DNA of 64,000 bases from Streptomyces zhihengii. Its GTDB lineage: Bacteria > Actinomycetota > Actinomycetes > Streptomycetales > Streptomycetaceae. The notes under the pieces are model-generated. The model was not told the origin of the DNA, searched no databases, and was given only the letters and a program-made list of their open reading frames with translations. Where the stretch lies: assembly GCF_016919245.1 (NCBI RefSeq), contig NZ_JAFEJA010000004.1, forward strand, positions 1-64,000. Reading direction: 5' to 3'. Below are positions 46,436 through 54,986 of this stretch, piece after piece. The translations under genes and the position numbers were made by a program. Position 1 is the stretch's first letter. Each line of letters begins with the position of its first letter.

Positions 46436-47022
46436 ATGCGGGGCCGTGAAAGCGCGCGGCAGCGTTCCGAGGTGGTGGCTGCGGCCGCAGGGTTGCCGAT
46501 GTGAGCTTCGGGCCGTCAGGAGACCGGGTTCTCGGCGGAGGCGAGTCGGGCATGGGCCGGGGCCTGCCTGCACTCTGAAGGGCGCCTTCGCCTCTATGGG
46601 GCAGGCGGGACCAGGCAAGACCCGGCCTCGAATCTGCGGCTTTCGTCTGCGGCCGAGGCCGCACGAGCCCTACAGCTGGCTACCGCCGACACGCCGTCAG
46701 TTTCGGGGGCAGGCAGAAGTTTTCGAGATATTTCCGGGGCTGATGTCACGTTCACGGAGTGTGGCTGCACTAGGGAGGGCGATGTTCGTTTGCTGCATCG
46801 CCGACCATGAGCAGTCAGGAGGACACGGGGTGGATCCGGTGGTGATCGCGAGCGGGGCGATCGTGTTGGAGGGGGTTGCGGGCTGTTCCTTGCGATTCGC
46901 TCCAGAGCGGTTGGTAGGCGGGGTGGCACGGCAGCGTGGCCGTGGGCGTTTCGCGCGTGCCTGTAGCGGAGTGTCGCGTGCTTCCGGGTTCGTATGGGGT
47001 ACGGAAGCCGGGGTGAGCCGTC
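46436..47022. other. Gene-poor region
   Basis: About 590 bases without a recognisable gene or RNA on either strand; open frames are Arg/Gly-rich. Confidence 0.35.
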
Positions 47023-47597
47023 ATGGAGGACGCTGCAGGGGCTGAATTGCGGGTCAGCGACCAGGTGGAGCAGGCGGCTCCTGAGAGCGTGCAGGGCCGG
47101 CGTCTGGCAGAGGAACGCACGAGCGGGAGTATCCGGGGCTGGTTCGGTTTCTTCTGCTTCACGGTGCCTCGTGGTCAGAGGCGCAGGATGCGGCTCAGGA
47201 TGCGTTCACTCAGATGTGCCGGCCGGGGGCGGCGATTCGGCATCCGAAGGCGTGGTTGCGCACGGTGGCCTGGCGTTCCTGGTTGCGTCAGCAGGTGCGT
47301 GAGGAGTCGTGCGCGGATGTTCCGGATGTTCCGACTTCGCACTGGCAGTCTCCCGCCAACGCGGCCGAGATGGGGGCGGAGGAGCGGCGTGTGATCGAAC
47401 TTCTGCTGCAGTTGCCGGCCAAGCAGCGGGCCGTGATGGCGTGGACGTTGGACGGCTTCACGGCGCAGGAGTGCGCTGTGGCTATGGGGATTTCGCCGGA
47501 AGCCGCTCGTCAGAACCTGTCGCGGGCACGGGCAGGGCTCAAGGCTGCGCTGGGGCTCGATGGTCCGGACGAAAGGTATGAAGAGGGGGAGCGATGA
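47023..47597 (+). pseudogene. ECF sigma factor, frameshifted in the N-terminal region
   Basis: ATG 47023 starts MEDAAGAELRVSDQVEQ, then near 47120 the frame must change to give HEREYPGLVRFLLLHGAS, EAQDAAQDAFTQM and HPKAWLRTVAWRSW (sigma region 2), and continues to LQLPAKQRAVMAWTLDGFTAQECA and RQNLSRAR (region 4). Without the shift only ATG 47214 onward is read, losing most of region 2. Ends ATGA with the next gene. Either inactive or affected by a sequencing indel. Confidence 0.6.
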
Positions 47598-48544
47598 GCA
47601 GCGATCGGTCGGTTGACCGTCTGGAGTGTCTGTTGGCTCGTGCGCACCAGCAGTTGGGGATCGCCGTCCAGGACGGTCTCATGGGCAGTGACGGGCCTCC
47701 GGTGTTGCGTGATCCTGACCAGGTTCTGGGGCGGCTGCTTGCGGCAGCGCATCGCCAGACCGGTGCGGTGGTGAGCGAGCGCCTCGCGAGCTGGAACGCG
47801 CAGAGGCGGGCGGGGCACGATGCGTCCAGGAATGCGGTGCCGTCGGGAGGGCTGATGTGCCGGGCGGCAGCGGTCCGGCTGAAGTACCGGGAGGAGGCGC
47901 TGAAGCGGGCCCGCAGGTACATGCCGCTGAACGTGGTCCATGTGGTGAGGGATGCGGCTGACGCCGTGCAGCAGGTCATCGCGTTCCTCGAGTTCGACCA
48001 GCCTGTTCCGAAGGAGCATCTGGCGCGGCTCGAGCAGAGGGGTTACGGCATGCGGCGCCTGGTTGCGCTGCCCCAGGTGCCGCAGCGTCCCTCGGCGCTG
48101 GGCGGCTTCGACTATGTGGACGAGGTGGACGCGTACCTGACGTCGTGTACTGAGCCGCTCGTCGCGCAGGTCCGTCGTGTCCTGCACCTGTTTGACAGCG
48201 ACGTCACGCCCTACTTCGACGAGGCGTCGATGTCGTGGCTGGGTTTTCTGGAGGTGGCTCAGGATCTGGCAGACGACCTTGACCTGGCGCATCGGGAGGC
48301 GGTTGCTCTGTCTCGGGCGGTCACATCTGTCGAGGAGGCCAGTAGCGACTTCCGCGGAGCGGATCTCCGCTCGGTCAACCTGACGGGCGTCGCTCTCGAA
48401 GGCATCCGGTGGAACACCTCTACCGTGTGGCCTGCGGAGTGGGAGGAACGTATCTGGAGAGCGTCACTTGCGACGGCGTCGGGTGGCGGAGAACTCGTGG
48501 TACGCGGTGAACCGCATGACAGCACGGTGCCTGCGGACATCTGA
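47594..48544 (+). CDS. Hypothetical protein coupled to the ECF sigma gene
   Basis: 316 residues; ATG overlaps the sigma stop (ATGA). Helical throughout, with a pentapeptide-like stretch DFRGADLRSVNLTGVALEG near residue 255 and a final TVWPAEWEERI. No transmembrane segment, so not a classical membrane anti-sigma factor. Similar large soluble partners follow sigma-like genes in Streptomyces. Probably a regulator or effector of the sigma factor. Confidence 0.6.
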   Translation: MSSDRSVDRLECLLARAHQQLGIAVQDGLMGSDGPPVLRDPDQVLGRLLAAAHRQTGAVVSERLASWNAQRRAGHDASRNAVPSGGLMCRAAAVRLKYREEALKRARRYMPLNVVHVVRDAADAVQQVIAFLEFDQPVPKEHLARLEQRGYGMRRLVALPQVPQRPSALGGFDYVDEVDAYLTSCTEPLVAQVRRVLHLFDSDVTPYFDEASMSWLGFLEVAQDLADDLDLAHREAVALSRAVTSVEEASSDFRGADLRSVNLTGVALEGIRWNTSTVWPAEWEERIWRASLATASGGGELVVRGEPHDSTVPADI

Positions 48545-48690
48545 CCCGCAAGAGTTGCAGGAGAACAGCGCTGTGCCGCGCGCAACGGCCCGGGTTGGCC
48601 CGATGTCAGCCGCGACGCGCGGTGATGTGGCGTGCCCCGGCCAGCGGGGCCGCCTCCGTGAAACCACCCATTCCTTCTCCGGGAGGCAGC

Positions 48691-48939
48691 ATGAGTACAG
48701 CCATGGAACGCCGGCTCGACGAAGAGCCGGTGCCAGTTCTGTTCGTGAAGGACGACGGCGAACGTCAATCTCTCACAACCAGGAGTCAGGCGCGGCTGCG
48801 GCGGATCCGCGACAACCGGCGCCATGGGCGCGTGCGCGTCCTCGCCCGCATTGCGGGCTACGGCATGCTCCGCGGCGCCGCTGGCGCCCTGGGTGCCAGC
48901 GCGACCGGATGGATCATCTGGTGGATCCAGCAACACTGA
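48691..48939 (+). CDS. Small protein with C-terminal membrane helix
   Basis: 82 residues from ATG 48691 with GGGAGGCAGC upstream. Basic middle (RLRRIRDNRRHGRVRVLAR) followed by a hydrophobic segment with small residues (LRGAAGALGASATGWIIWWI). Probably anchored in the membrane by its tail. Function unknown. Confidence 0.55.
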   Translation: MSTAMERRLDEEPVPVLFVKDDGERQSLTTRSQARLRRIRDNRRHGRVRVLARIAGYGMLRGAAGALGASATGWIIWWIQQH

Positions 48940-49053
48940 CGGTGTGGGGGGCAACTGTCGGCTTGGACTGTCCGGCCCTTGGAGGGATGGTGGGCGCCCC
49001 GCCTGCCCCTGTACGGTCCCGCGTACGGAAGGACATCGACTTAAAGGGGCGGA

Positions 49054-49464
49054 ATGCCGGGATTCGGGCGCGCGGATGACGAGTGGGATCTGCTGGTGGA
49101 GGCGGGCCGGGAGTTCCTGGTGGACCGCGCGAGGCTCCGCGGGCTCACCACGTACACCGAGCTCAACGCCGCCTTGGTCGAGCGGACCGGGTGCCGCGCC
49201 TTCGACTTCGGGCGGCCCGACGAACGAGCTGCCATGGGCCATCTGTTGGGGCTGATCGTCGAGCGTGACCAGGAACGTGCTCCCGCCAAGCCACCTCTCA
49301 TGCTCTCTGCGCTGGTCACGTATCTGCACGCCAACGACCCTGGCCCGGGCTTCTACCAACTGGCCAAGGATCTGCAACTGTTGCCGCTGAGCGCGTCGAA
49401 GATCGAGAAGGATTGCTTCTGGGCCCGCCAGGTGGACCGGATCCAGGCGCTCCACAGAGACTGA
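49054..49464 (+). CDS. Conserved hypothetical protein
   Basis: 136 residues with GGGGCGGA upstream. Begins FGRADDEWDLLVEAGREFL, then FDFGRPDERAAMGHLLG and SALVTYLHANDPGPGFYQLA. The pattern is of a small helical protein seen repeatedly in actinobacteria, sometimes on plasmids, without known function. Stands alone between degraded sequence. Confidence 0.6.
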   Translation: MPGFGRADDEWDLLVEAGREFLVDRARLRGLTTYTELNAALVERTGCRAFDFGRPDERAAMGHLLGLIVERDQERAPAKPPLMLSALVTYLHANDPGPGFYQLAKDLQLLPLSASKIEKDCFWARQVDRIQALHRD

Positions 49465-49902
49465 GCCTCGCTGGGGCGCTTCCGGTCAAGCGGGGCGGCA
49501 CCGCGCTCCCGGCCCGGAGCAAGGCGGGAGGGTGACTCACCTGCCCACCGAATTGCGCGCCACGACCCGGCTCCTCGCGGTCTCCCTGGGCAACGGCGCC
49601 CTGGATGCGATCTGTAGCTACCGCGCCCCACGAGTCGAACGCGGCGGGCCTCTTCAACGTCCTCGCCCATGCCCTCACAGCGCCTGAACGACCACGAGGC
49701 GCAGTATGTGCCGCCCGAGTGCGCAGTGCTTCGACCCCTGCTCCCGGTGCCCCGTTCGAGGGGCCCCACCAACCGCGCACAAGTGGGCGGAGCCTACCAA
49801 CCGAAACCAACACCCCCGGCACCCCAACCACCGTCGCGCTGGCCCGTCACGACTCATGAACGCTCGCGGCAGAGCTGCTCAGCTCCCTGAATCTCGGCTT
49901 TC
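49465..49902. other. Gene-poor region
   Basis: About 440 bases; open frames are Pro/Arg-rich and not protein-like. Nothing recognised. Confidence 0.35.
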
Positions 49903-50008
49903 AGCGACGAGGCCCTCGCCACCGCCATCCTCAACCGACTTCTCCACCACTGCGAAGTGATCTCCATCAACGGCCCCGGCTGCCGGCTGAAGAACCGTCT
50001 CCAGGCGA
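49903..50008 (+). pseudogene. IS21 IstB-like fragment
   Basis: Encodes SDEALATAILNRLLHHCEVI followed by SINGPGCRLKNRL, matching the C-terminal end of IS21 helper ATPase IstB. It ends at the large inverted repeat 50010-50065. Confidence 0.5.
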
Positions 50009-50009
50009 T

Positions 50010-50065
50010 CGGGCGAGGATCCGGTGGCCTGATCGGCTGCGATCAGGCCACCGGATCCTCGCCCG
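50010..50065. repeat. Perfect 26-bp inverted repeat
   Basis: Arms 50010-50035 and 50040-50065 are exact reverse complements with a GCTG loop. Much longer than usual local terminators; lies between an IstB remnant and the end of a decayed minus-strand gene. Confidence 0.7.
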
Positions 50066-50141
50066 GCGGGATGAAGGCATCGGCGCCATCGGCATCCTCG
50101 ACATGCCCCTGGGCATCGATCGTGATGGCCGTCGCCCGCCC

Positions 50142-50732
50142 CTACGAGGTGATGAGCAAGGCCAGCACCTGTTCTGTCAGCGGCGTTCCCCCTGGTCCCT
50201 CGTCCTTCCAGTGCGCCCGCCACCCTCCACCAGGCACCGCTGCCACGACCTGATCGGCCCGCTCCAAATGGGAGAAGTCCTCGTAGTCCGTCACCGGACG
50301 CAGGGCGCCGCGCTTGGGGTCGACGACCAACGCTGTCCCGGTTGCCTAATCCCAGCCCTCCACACGCACCATGCGGCCGATCTCGGCGTCGGTGCCGTTG
50401 AAGATCGCGGTCCAGCCGGTCTGATTGAAATAGCGAAGAGACACCGCGCCATCATCTCGGACCACGACGCTCGGGCCTTACAGGGTTCCATGCTCTGCGC
50501 GTTCATAAGTACGCAGCCCTGCGCATAGACAAGTACGCCGACGCACGCCAGCCAGGGCGGCAAGCGCCCCGAGGCCGATGAGGATCCAGTTGGTGAGTAG
50601 CACGCGGACGGTGACGCCTTGCCCTTCGCAGCCGACTCCTCCGGCTTGTCGCCGCCACTGCCCCCGCACCCGGTCAGAGCCGCCACAAGCAAGGCAGTGA
50701 CCGCGACCGAAGCACGAGCCCTCCACGCCGGA
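50142..50732 (-). pseudogene. Decayed membrane or lipoprotein-like gene
   Basis: Protein-like text is spread over frames. A lipobox region (VTALLVAALTGCGGSGG) at about 50700 lacks a start; another frame has a membrane helix (LLTNWILIGLGALAALAG); then GVLVYAQGCVLMNAQSMEPC; after a further shift near 50455 come VRDDGAVSLRYFNQTGW and TAIFNGTDAEIGRMVRVEGWD, an in-frame TAG at about 50347, and LVVDPKRGALRPVTDYEDF to the stop at 50142. At least two frameshifts plus one nonsense codon indicate a real pseudogene. Family unknown. Confidence 0.6.
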
Positions 50733-51365
50733 TCACGGGCAGCTCTCCTCGAACTTCACGGCCGTCAACATGACGGGCTGACCGTTCAAAGCCGCCCCGG
50801 CAGCCGGCTCCTGCGTGCACACCTGCCAGTTCGACTCCACCAGCACCATCCGGTCATCCCCTGAAGCGTCACTGACCCTGACCGACGTGCCCGAGTCGAG
50901 CGCCATACGCGCCGCCTTCACCGACTTCCCCGTGAAGTCAGGCATGCTGCCACCGTCAGCCGACGGCGGCGCCTCGTCCGTCGCAGGACACTCTTCCTCC
51001 AGCTTCACCGTGCCAAAGTCGAGCTTCGTGTCCGTCGACGCCTTACTCCCAGCAGCCACGTTCTGGCTGCACACCTTCCAGTTCCGATCCAAGGCCTGCG
51101 CCCGGCCACGGCCCAGAGCGTCGTGCGAGGCGAGCCCATAGAAGCCAACCTCCTGCGCCTTGTCCTGCGCCGACTGCAAGCCCATGCCCACGAAGTTCGG
51201 CACCGCTGCCTCCTCCGAGGCTTCCGCGGAGTCGGGGCTGGACTCAGCCTTGGCCGACGACGCGGTGCTACCGCCTGCCGGCTTCTCCGCCTCGGTCGGC
51301 TGACACGCGACAGCCCCACCCAGGGCAGCACAGAGCAGGACGGCAGAGATGATGCGAGTTCGCAC
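50733..51365 (-). CDS. PASTA-domain lipoprotein
   Basis: 210 residues from GTG 51365. Signal with lipobox LGGAVAC gives an acylated Cys near residue 21. After a Ser/Ala/Glu linker come two PASTA-like domains of about 70 residues, starting VPNFVGMGLQSAQDKAQE and MPDFTGKSVKAARMAL. Each ends with a matching WxVCxQxPAAG-type segment and EECP/ESCP. The conserved Cys pairs suggest one disulphide per domain. PASTA domains usually bind peptidoglycan or beta-lactams; in lipoproteins of this type the ligand is unknown. Confidence 0.8.
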   Translation of the reverse strand: MRTRIISAVLLCAALGGAVACQPTEAEKPAGGSTASSAKAESSPDSAEASEEAAVPNFVGMGLQSAQDKAQEVGFYGLASHDALGRGRAQALDRNWKVCSQNVAAGSKASTDTKLDFGTVKLEEECPATDEAPPSADGGSMPDFTGKSVKAARMALDSGTSVRVSDASGDDRMVLVESNWQVCTQEPAAGAALNGQPVMLTAVKFEESCP

Positions 51366-51515
51366 AGATTCCCCCCAGAGATCCCAGTACAGGCGGAACA
51401 CGCTAGAGCACTTGTGGGGGAGACGTGGACAGAAGTCACCGACCCGTGACAGTTCGCCTAAACCGAGGGCGAGCAAGGGGGTGGTCAGCGGGGATGCATC
51501 GCCATGCCTGGGCCT

Positions 51516-51851
51516 TTACTCGCCAACGAACGGTGCCGGGCCAAGCCCTACAACACCGACTTCAATGTGGCCGCTCGTCGCCATGAACTCGCTCTCACGA
51601 CCGTCGGGCAGGCGAAGAACCCCGGGGTCTGCGTCGAAGAGGTCAACTCCACTCACCGCGTCAACGAGCGTGACACTGCCAGCCCACGTGCTGTCGCGGT
51701 CGGACTCCCGGTTGTCGCTACGACTTGGGTCGTAGCGCAGCACGAGGGAGGCAGTGACTGCCGCCTCGCGGCCGTCAGGAAGTACGACGACCGCAGGGCC
51801 GGCATAGCGCAGCCGACCGTCACCAGGATGGAATGGGGCGCGAGGATCCAT
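51516..51851 (-). CDS. Hypothetical beta-rich protein
   Basis: 111 residues with alternating strands: RLRYAGPAVVVLPDGREAAV, ASLVLRYD, WAGSVTLVDAV, GVLRLPDGRESEFM and HIEVGVVGLGPAPF. Resembles small actinobacterial proteins with a duplicated LPDGRE motif. No ribosome site seen. Function unknown. Confidence 0.55.
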   Translation of the reverse strand: MDPRAPFHPGDGRLRYAGPAVVVLPDGREAAVTASLVLRYDPSRSDNRESDRDSTWAGSVTLVDAVSGVDLFDADPGVLRLPDGRESEFMATSGHIEVGVVGLGPAPFVGE

Positions 51852-51874
51852 GCCCGGAGGCTAACGGCCGGCGG

Positions 51875-52483
51875 TCACTCCGGCTGTACAAACGCCGGGT
51901 TCTCCAGCCTGCGCGCAAGGACCCATGTCTCCTCACCACGGCGGCAGGTGAGCACGAGCCTGATGGGCTGGCCCGCGTACTCGCCCTGCCACATGGCCTG
52001 CGTCTTGCCCTCCATCCATTGACCCGGCCGCGTGCGCTGCATTGCCAGAGGGCGCCCCGTACCCACCCGGAGCTCAAACGGCTCCGGACCCCGGCCGTGA
52101 TCGTCCGTCCTGTTAGCGCCCGGCGAGAACCGGAACGGCCCCCAGACGTGAGCGTCGACATCCGCCTGCGTCACGCCGTTGCCCTCGTGGAGCAGCTGGT
52201 GCTCCATGTCGTCGTTGCCCACGGATATAACGACCTCGTCGAGGTGGCCCAGCGCGTCAGGGCCCGCAAGGTGCACCGTGACAATCGCCTGGCCGAAGCC
52301 TGTCTCGACAAAGTCGAGCTCGACCTGAGGGGTGAGCTCGGCATGCCAGCGCTCCCGCTCAATGCGAGCGACACGATCAGCTGTACTCGCGGAGCGATGT
52401 GCCGCCTTCCAACTGCCAGCAGCAGCTGCCGCGCTGGCGACGGCGGTAACCAGGGTTGCCACATCTGTCCAAGGGATGCTCAT
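51875..52483 (-). CDS. Hypothetical protein with N-terminal membrane-like helix
   Basis: 202 residues. An N-terminal hydrophobic segment (VATLVTAVASAAAAAGSW) precedes a basic helix and a beta-rich domain (VELDFVETGFGQAIVTVHL, then GHLDEVVISVGND). Looks like an anchored cytosolic protein. Family unknown; similar ones occur scattered in Streptomyces arms. Confidence 0.6.
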   Translation of the reverse strand: MSIPWTDVATLVTAVASAAAAAGSWKAAHRSASTADRVARIERERWHAELTPQVELDFVETGFGQAIVTVHLAGPDALGHLDEVVISVGNDDMEHQLLHEGNGVTQADVDAHVWGPFRFSPGANRTDDHGRGPEPFELRVGTGRPLAMQRTRPGQWMEGKTQAMWQGEYAGQPIRLVLTCRRGEETWVLARRLENPAFVQPE

Positions 52484-52572
52484 GCGCCAGGACCATAGCG
52501 CCAGCCAGAGACGGGTGCGTCAGCTCCGACGAATGAGCCTCAGAGGAACCGGGCGGAAGGCAAGATCGCCCC

Positions 52573-53178
52573 ATGGATACGGAAGTCCTCGTAGCAATCG
52601 TCGGTGGCGGTGCAGCACTCCTGGGTGCCGCGGTAGGTGGCGCCGGCGCGGTCGTTGCCGCTCACATCACCGGCAAGCGAGCTGAAAGCGCTGCAAGGCA
52701 CGCCTACCTCGGGCCCTTGGACGTCGCACGTCGGACCGCACAGAGAGAGGCCTACGTAGGGCTCCTGACGGCAGCACACGCCCTCGCGGATGCCGGAGGC
52801 GAGGTACTCGAATCAGCCCGACGACTGGCAGAAAACGCCAACGAGGAGATCATTGGCCAGCCGACCACGTACCCGCTGGCTCGCATTGCCGCCGACCGTG
52901 AACGCGTCCGCGCAGTCCAGCCGGCCGACGAGGTGATTGCCGCCGCCCGACACGTAGAGCTCGAAGGCCCCGAGTCGGTTGCCAAAGCAGCACGCCAGCT
53001 TTCCGAAGCCGCCCTCGACTTCGAAGAGGCGATCGAGCTCGTCGAGACACCAGAGGGTGACGATCACGCAATCACGGCAGGCCCCAGTGTGGGGCGAGTC
53101 CCGCTCCGGCACGGTGTCCTGAGACGCCAGATATGGGACTTCGCCCGTGAGGCCACCGCACACCTCAATCAGCGGTAG
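52573..53178 (+). CDS. Hypothetical membrane-anchored coiled protein
   Basis: 201 residues. One Gly/Ala-rich transmembrane segment at residues 5-30 (VAIVGGGAALLGAAVGGAGA), then a long helical region rich in Ala, Glu and Arg. It is divergent from the 51875 gene, which has a comparable topology; the two start 89 bases apart. Function unknown. Confidence 0.6.
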   Translation: MDTEVLVAIVGGGAALLGAAVGGAGAVVAAHITGKRAESAARHAYLGPLDVARRTAQREAYVGLLTAAHALADAGGEVLESARRLAENANEEIIGQPTTYPLARIAADRERVRAVQPADEVIAAARHVELEGPESVAKAARQLSEAALDFEEAIELVETPEGDDHAITAGPSVGRVPLRHGVLRRQIWDFAREATAHLNQR

Positions 53179-53234
53179 CGGCGCCGCTGGGGCCGTTCAT
53201 CAATCGGACGTTTGATGAGCGAAGGAGGAACTGA

Positions 53235-53609
53235 ATGGCCCTAGTTGGGCTCGTCCGCGTATCCACCGACAAGCAGAACACCGAACGGCAGCACGACGCC
53301 CTCGACCCCATCTGCATCAAGGTCTTCGAGGAGAAGGTCAGCGGCAAGCTCCAGGCCGAAGAGCGGCCCGCCCTCATGGACGCCCTCGAGTACATCCGCG
53401 ACGGCGACATGCTCTGCGTCCAGGAAGTCGACCGCCTCGGCCGGAACCTCCTCGAAGGACTGATCGTCCTCAATGATCTCTTCGAGCGGGGCATCGCCGT
53501 AAAGGTGCTCGAGGGCATCGCCGCGGGCGCGGAGCGCTTCGAGCCCGTCGCTTGCCCGCCACCCGCCCAAGGACACCAGGACGGGTGTGGCCCCACCGCT
53601 GCGCCGTGA
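53235..53609 (+). pseudogene. Serine recombinase (resolvase family), truncated
   Basis: Strong site AAGGAGG. The catalytic domain is intact: VGLVRVSTDKQNTERQ (nucleophile Ser), DGDMLCVQEVDRLGRN and IAVKVLEGIAAG. After about residue 97 (53527) the frame enters the antisense of a NACHT gene, so the helix E region and C-terminal HTH are missing. The protein could dimerise and perhaps bind nucleotides of the crossover site poorly; recombination activity is doubtful. Confidence 0.75.
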
Positions 53610-54190
53610 CTGCAGCAGCTTCGTGCCCAGGTGGCGGGCGAGCTGTGTCTTCCCGCTGCCGGGCGCGCCGAGGATGAGCAGGCACCGGCAGTCGGCCAGG
53701 TCGAACACCTCCGCGATCTCGCCGTAGTTGCCGGACAGGTCGCCCTCGCTGACATCGGGATCGACGATGTCCTCGTGCACCGTCGTATAGCGCAGCAGCA
53801 GCGGCGACGGGTGGGCGGAGACCGACCAGGCACGGGTGTCGGGAGCCAGGGAACGCCACGCATCGCGCTCCAGCGCCGTGGTGGCGGGCCGCATGACGAC
53901 CTGTGCCGACTCCTGGCCGCTTTCCAGCCGCCCGGCGTCATCGACCGGTGCCGAAGCGACCGGCGGCACAGCGCCACGGCCCGCCAGCGCCCGGGCAGGC
54001 GCCTGCTGCTGCCGCACCGCCCGACGCGCCACCTCGTACTCCGCCTGCGCCTTGAGATAACGGGCATGCCAGACACGCATGTTGGGTGCCTGTCCGCATG
54101 CCTCGACCCAGGCGTGGACCAGCTTCCACGACGGCAGGGACTCGCCTGCGGTCGCGGTGCTCAGGGCTGCCTTGCTCCAGCCTTTGTGAG
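53527..54190 (-). pseudogene. NACHT-type NTPase gene remnant
   Basis: About 220 residues. From the upstream side: an HTH-like end (WSKAALSTATAGESLPSWKLVHAWVEACG), a helical segment, then a NACHT start (LLLRYTTVHEDIVDPDV) with Walker A LGAPGSGKTQLA and VLVSLGGWRASDGLEA. No start codon precedes the HTH part and the 3' end is replaced by the recombinase at about 53527. Intact relatives are large STAND sensors, several of them antiphage. Confidence 0.65.
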
Positions 54191-54290
54191 GACCTCTATC
54201 AGGATGGTCCCCCCGATACCCTCGCAGACCGATGCCTTCGCAGTGGAGCGGCCCGCAGCAACGAGACAGGGCGCAGATGGCCCGCGCCGC

Positions 54291-54506
54291 TCACGCGGGG
54301 ACCAGCAGGCCGAAGACCACGACGAAAACAACAGGCACACTGGACACCGCGGGCATGATCCGGAATCGTCCGCGCGTCGCTCGCCGGTCCGCGCGGCGGG
54401 TCACCAGCAGTCCCACTGCCGGCGCGAGGACGGCGGTGAGCAGGGCCAGCAGACCGCATGCCCAACCAGCCCCTTGTCGTAGCTCCGGCAGGCCCATCGC
54501 ATGCAC
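54291..54506 (-). CDS. Small membrane protein
   Basis: 71 residues with two hydrophobic stretches, GWACGLLALLTAVLAPAVGLL and VPVVFVVVFGLLVPA, separated by a basic loop. No good ribosome site; may be a fragment of the region left of the NACHT remnant. Confidence 0.4.
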   Translation of the reverse strand: MHAMGLPELRQGAGWACGLLALLTAVLAPAVGLLVTRRADRRATRGRFRIMPAVSSVPVVFVVVFGLLVPA

Positions 54507-54986
54507 GATCGCCGGTGTGCACAGGAGCAGAGGCGCAGAGGCCCACCACCATGAGAGCGCGGTGACAAGCCGATCCGCTCGTGCAGCTGTCTGTTCCGGA
54601 GGGTTGTCCGCGCCCGTAGAGGAACGGTACGGCCAACCTCAACAGGCTTGCACTCATTCCGTGATGGGGCTCGAGGAGAGATGGCGGGCAAACGCTGTGG
54701 TGGAAGTGGTTGCGCCGGTAGCGCCTGCCTGGCATGCCGGCCGGCTCCGCCTCCGCAGCGCACCACGCCCAGGTGATGTGGCGGACTACGAGAAACGGGT
54801 CTGCGTCCTGTGCTGAGACCCGAGAGGAGAAATGCGGGAGGCGAGTGCGTCGAGGACCGCGCCTGTGCATCCATCGCGGTGGGCAAGCACGATGAGGACG
54901 CTCACCGGTCATCTCCCGGGCAGCCGTCGGTTCGTGCCTGGCTCGCGCGATGATGACGAGCCAGGCACGCAGCGCCCGCCGAGCGG

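Noticed and set aside
46383..47045. A 220-residue plus-strand frame
   Set aside because: Arg/Gly-rich and runs across the SUKH fragment and into the ECF leader without a motif.
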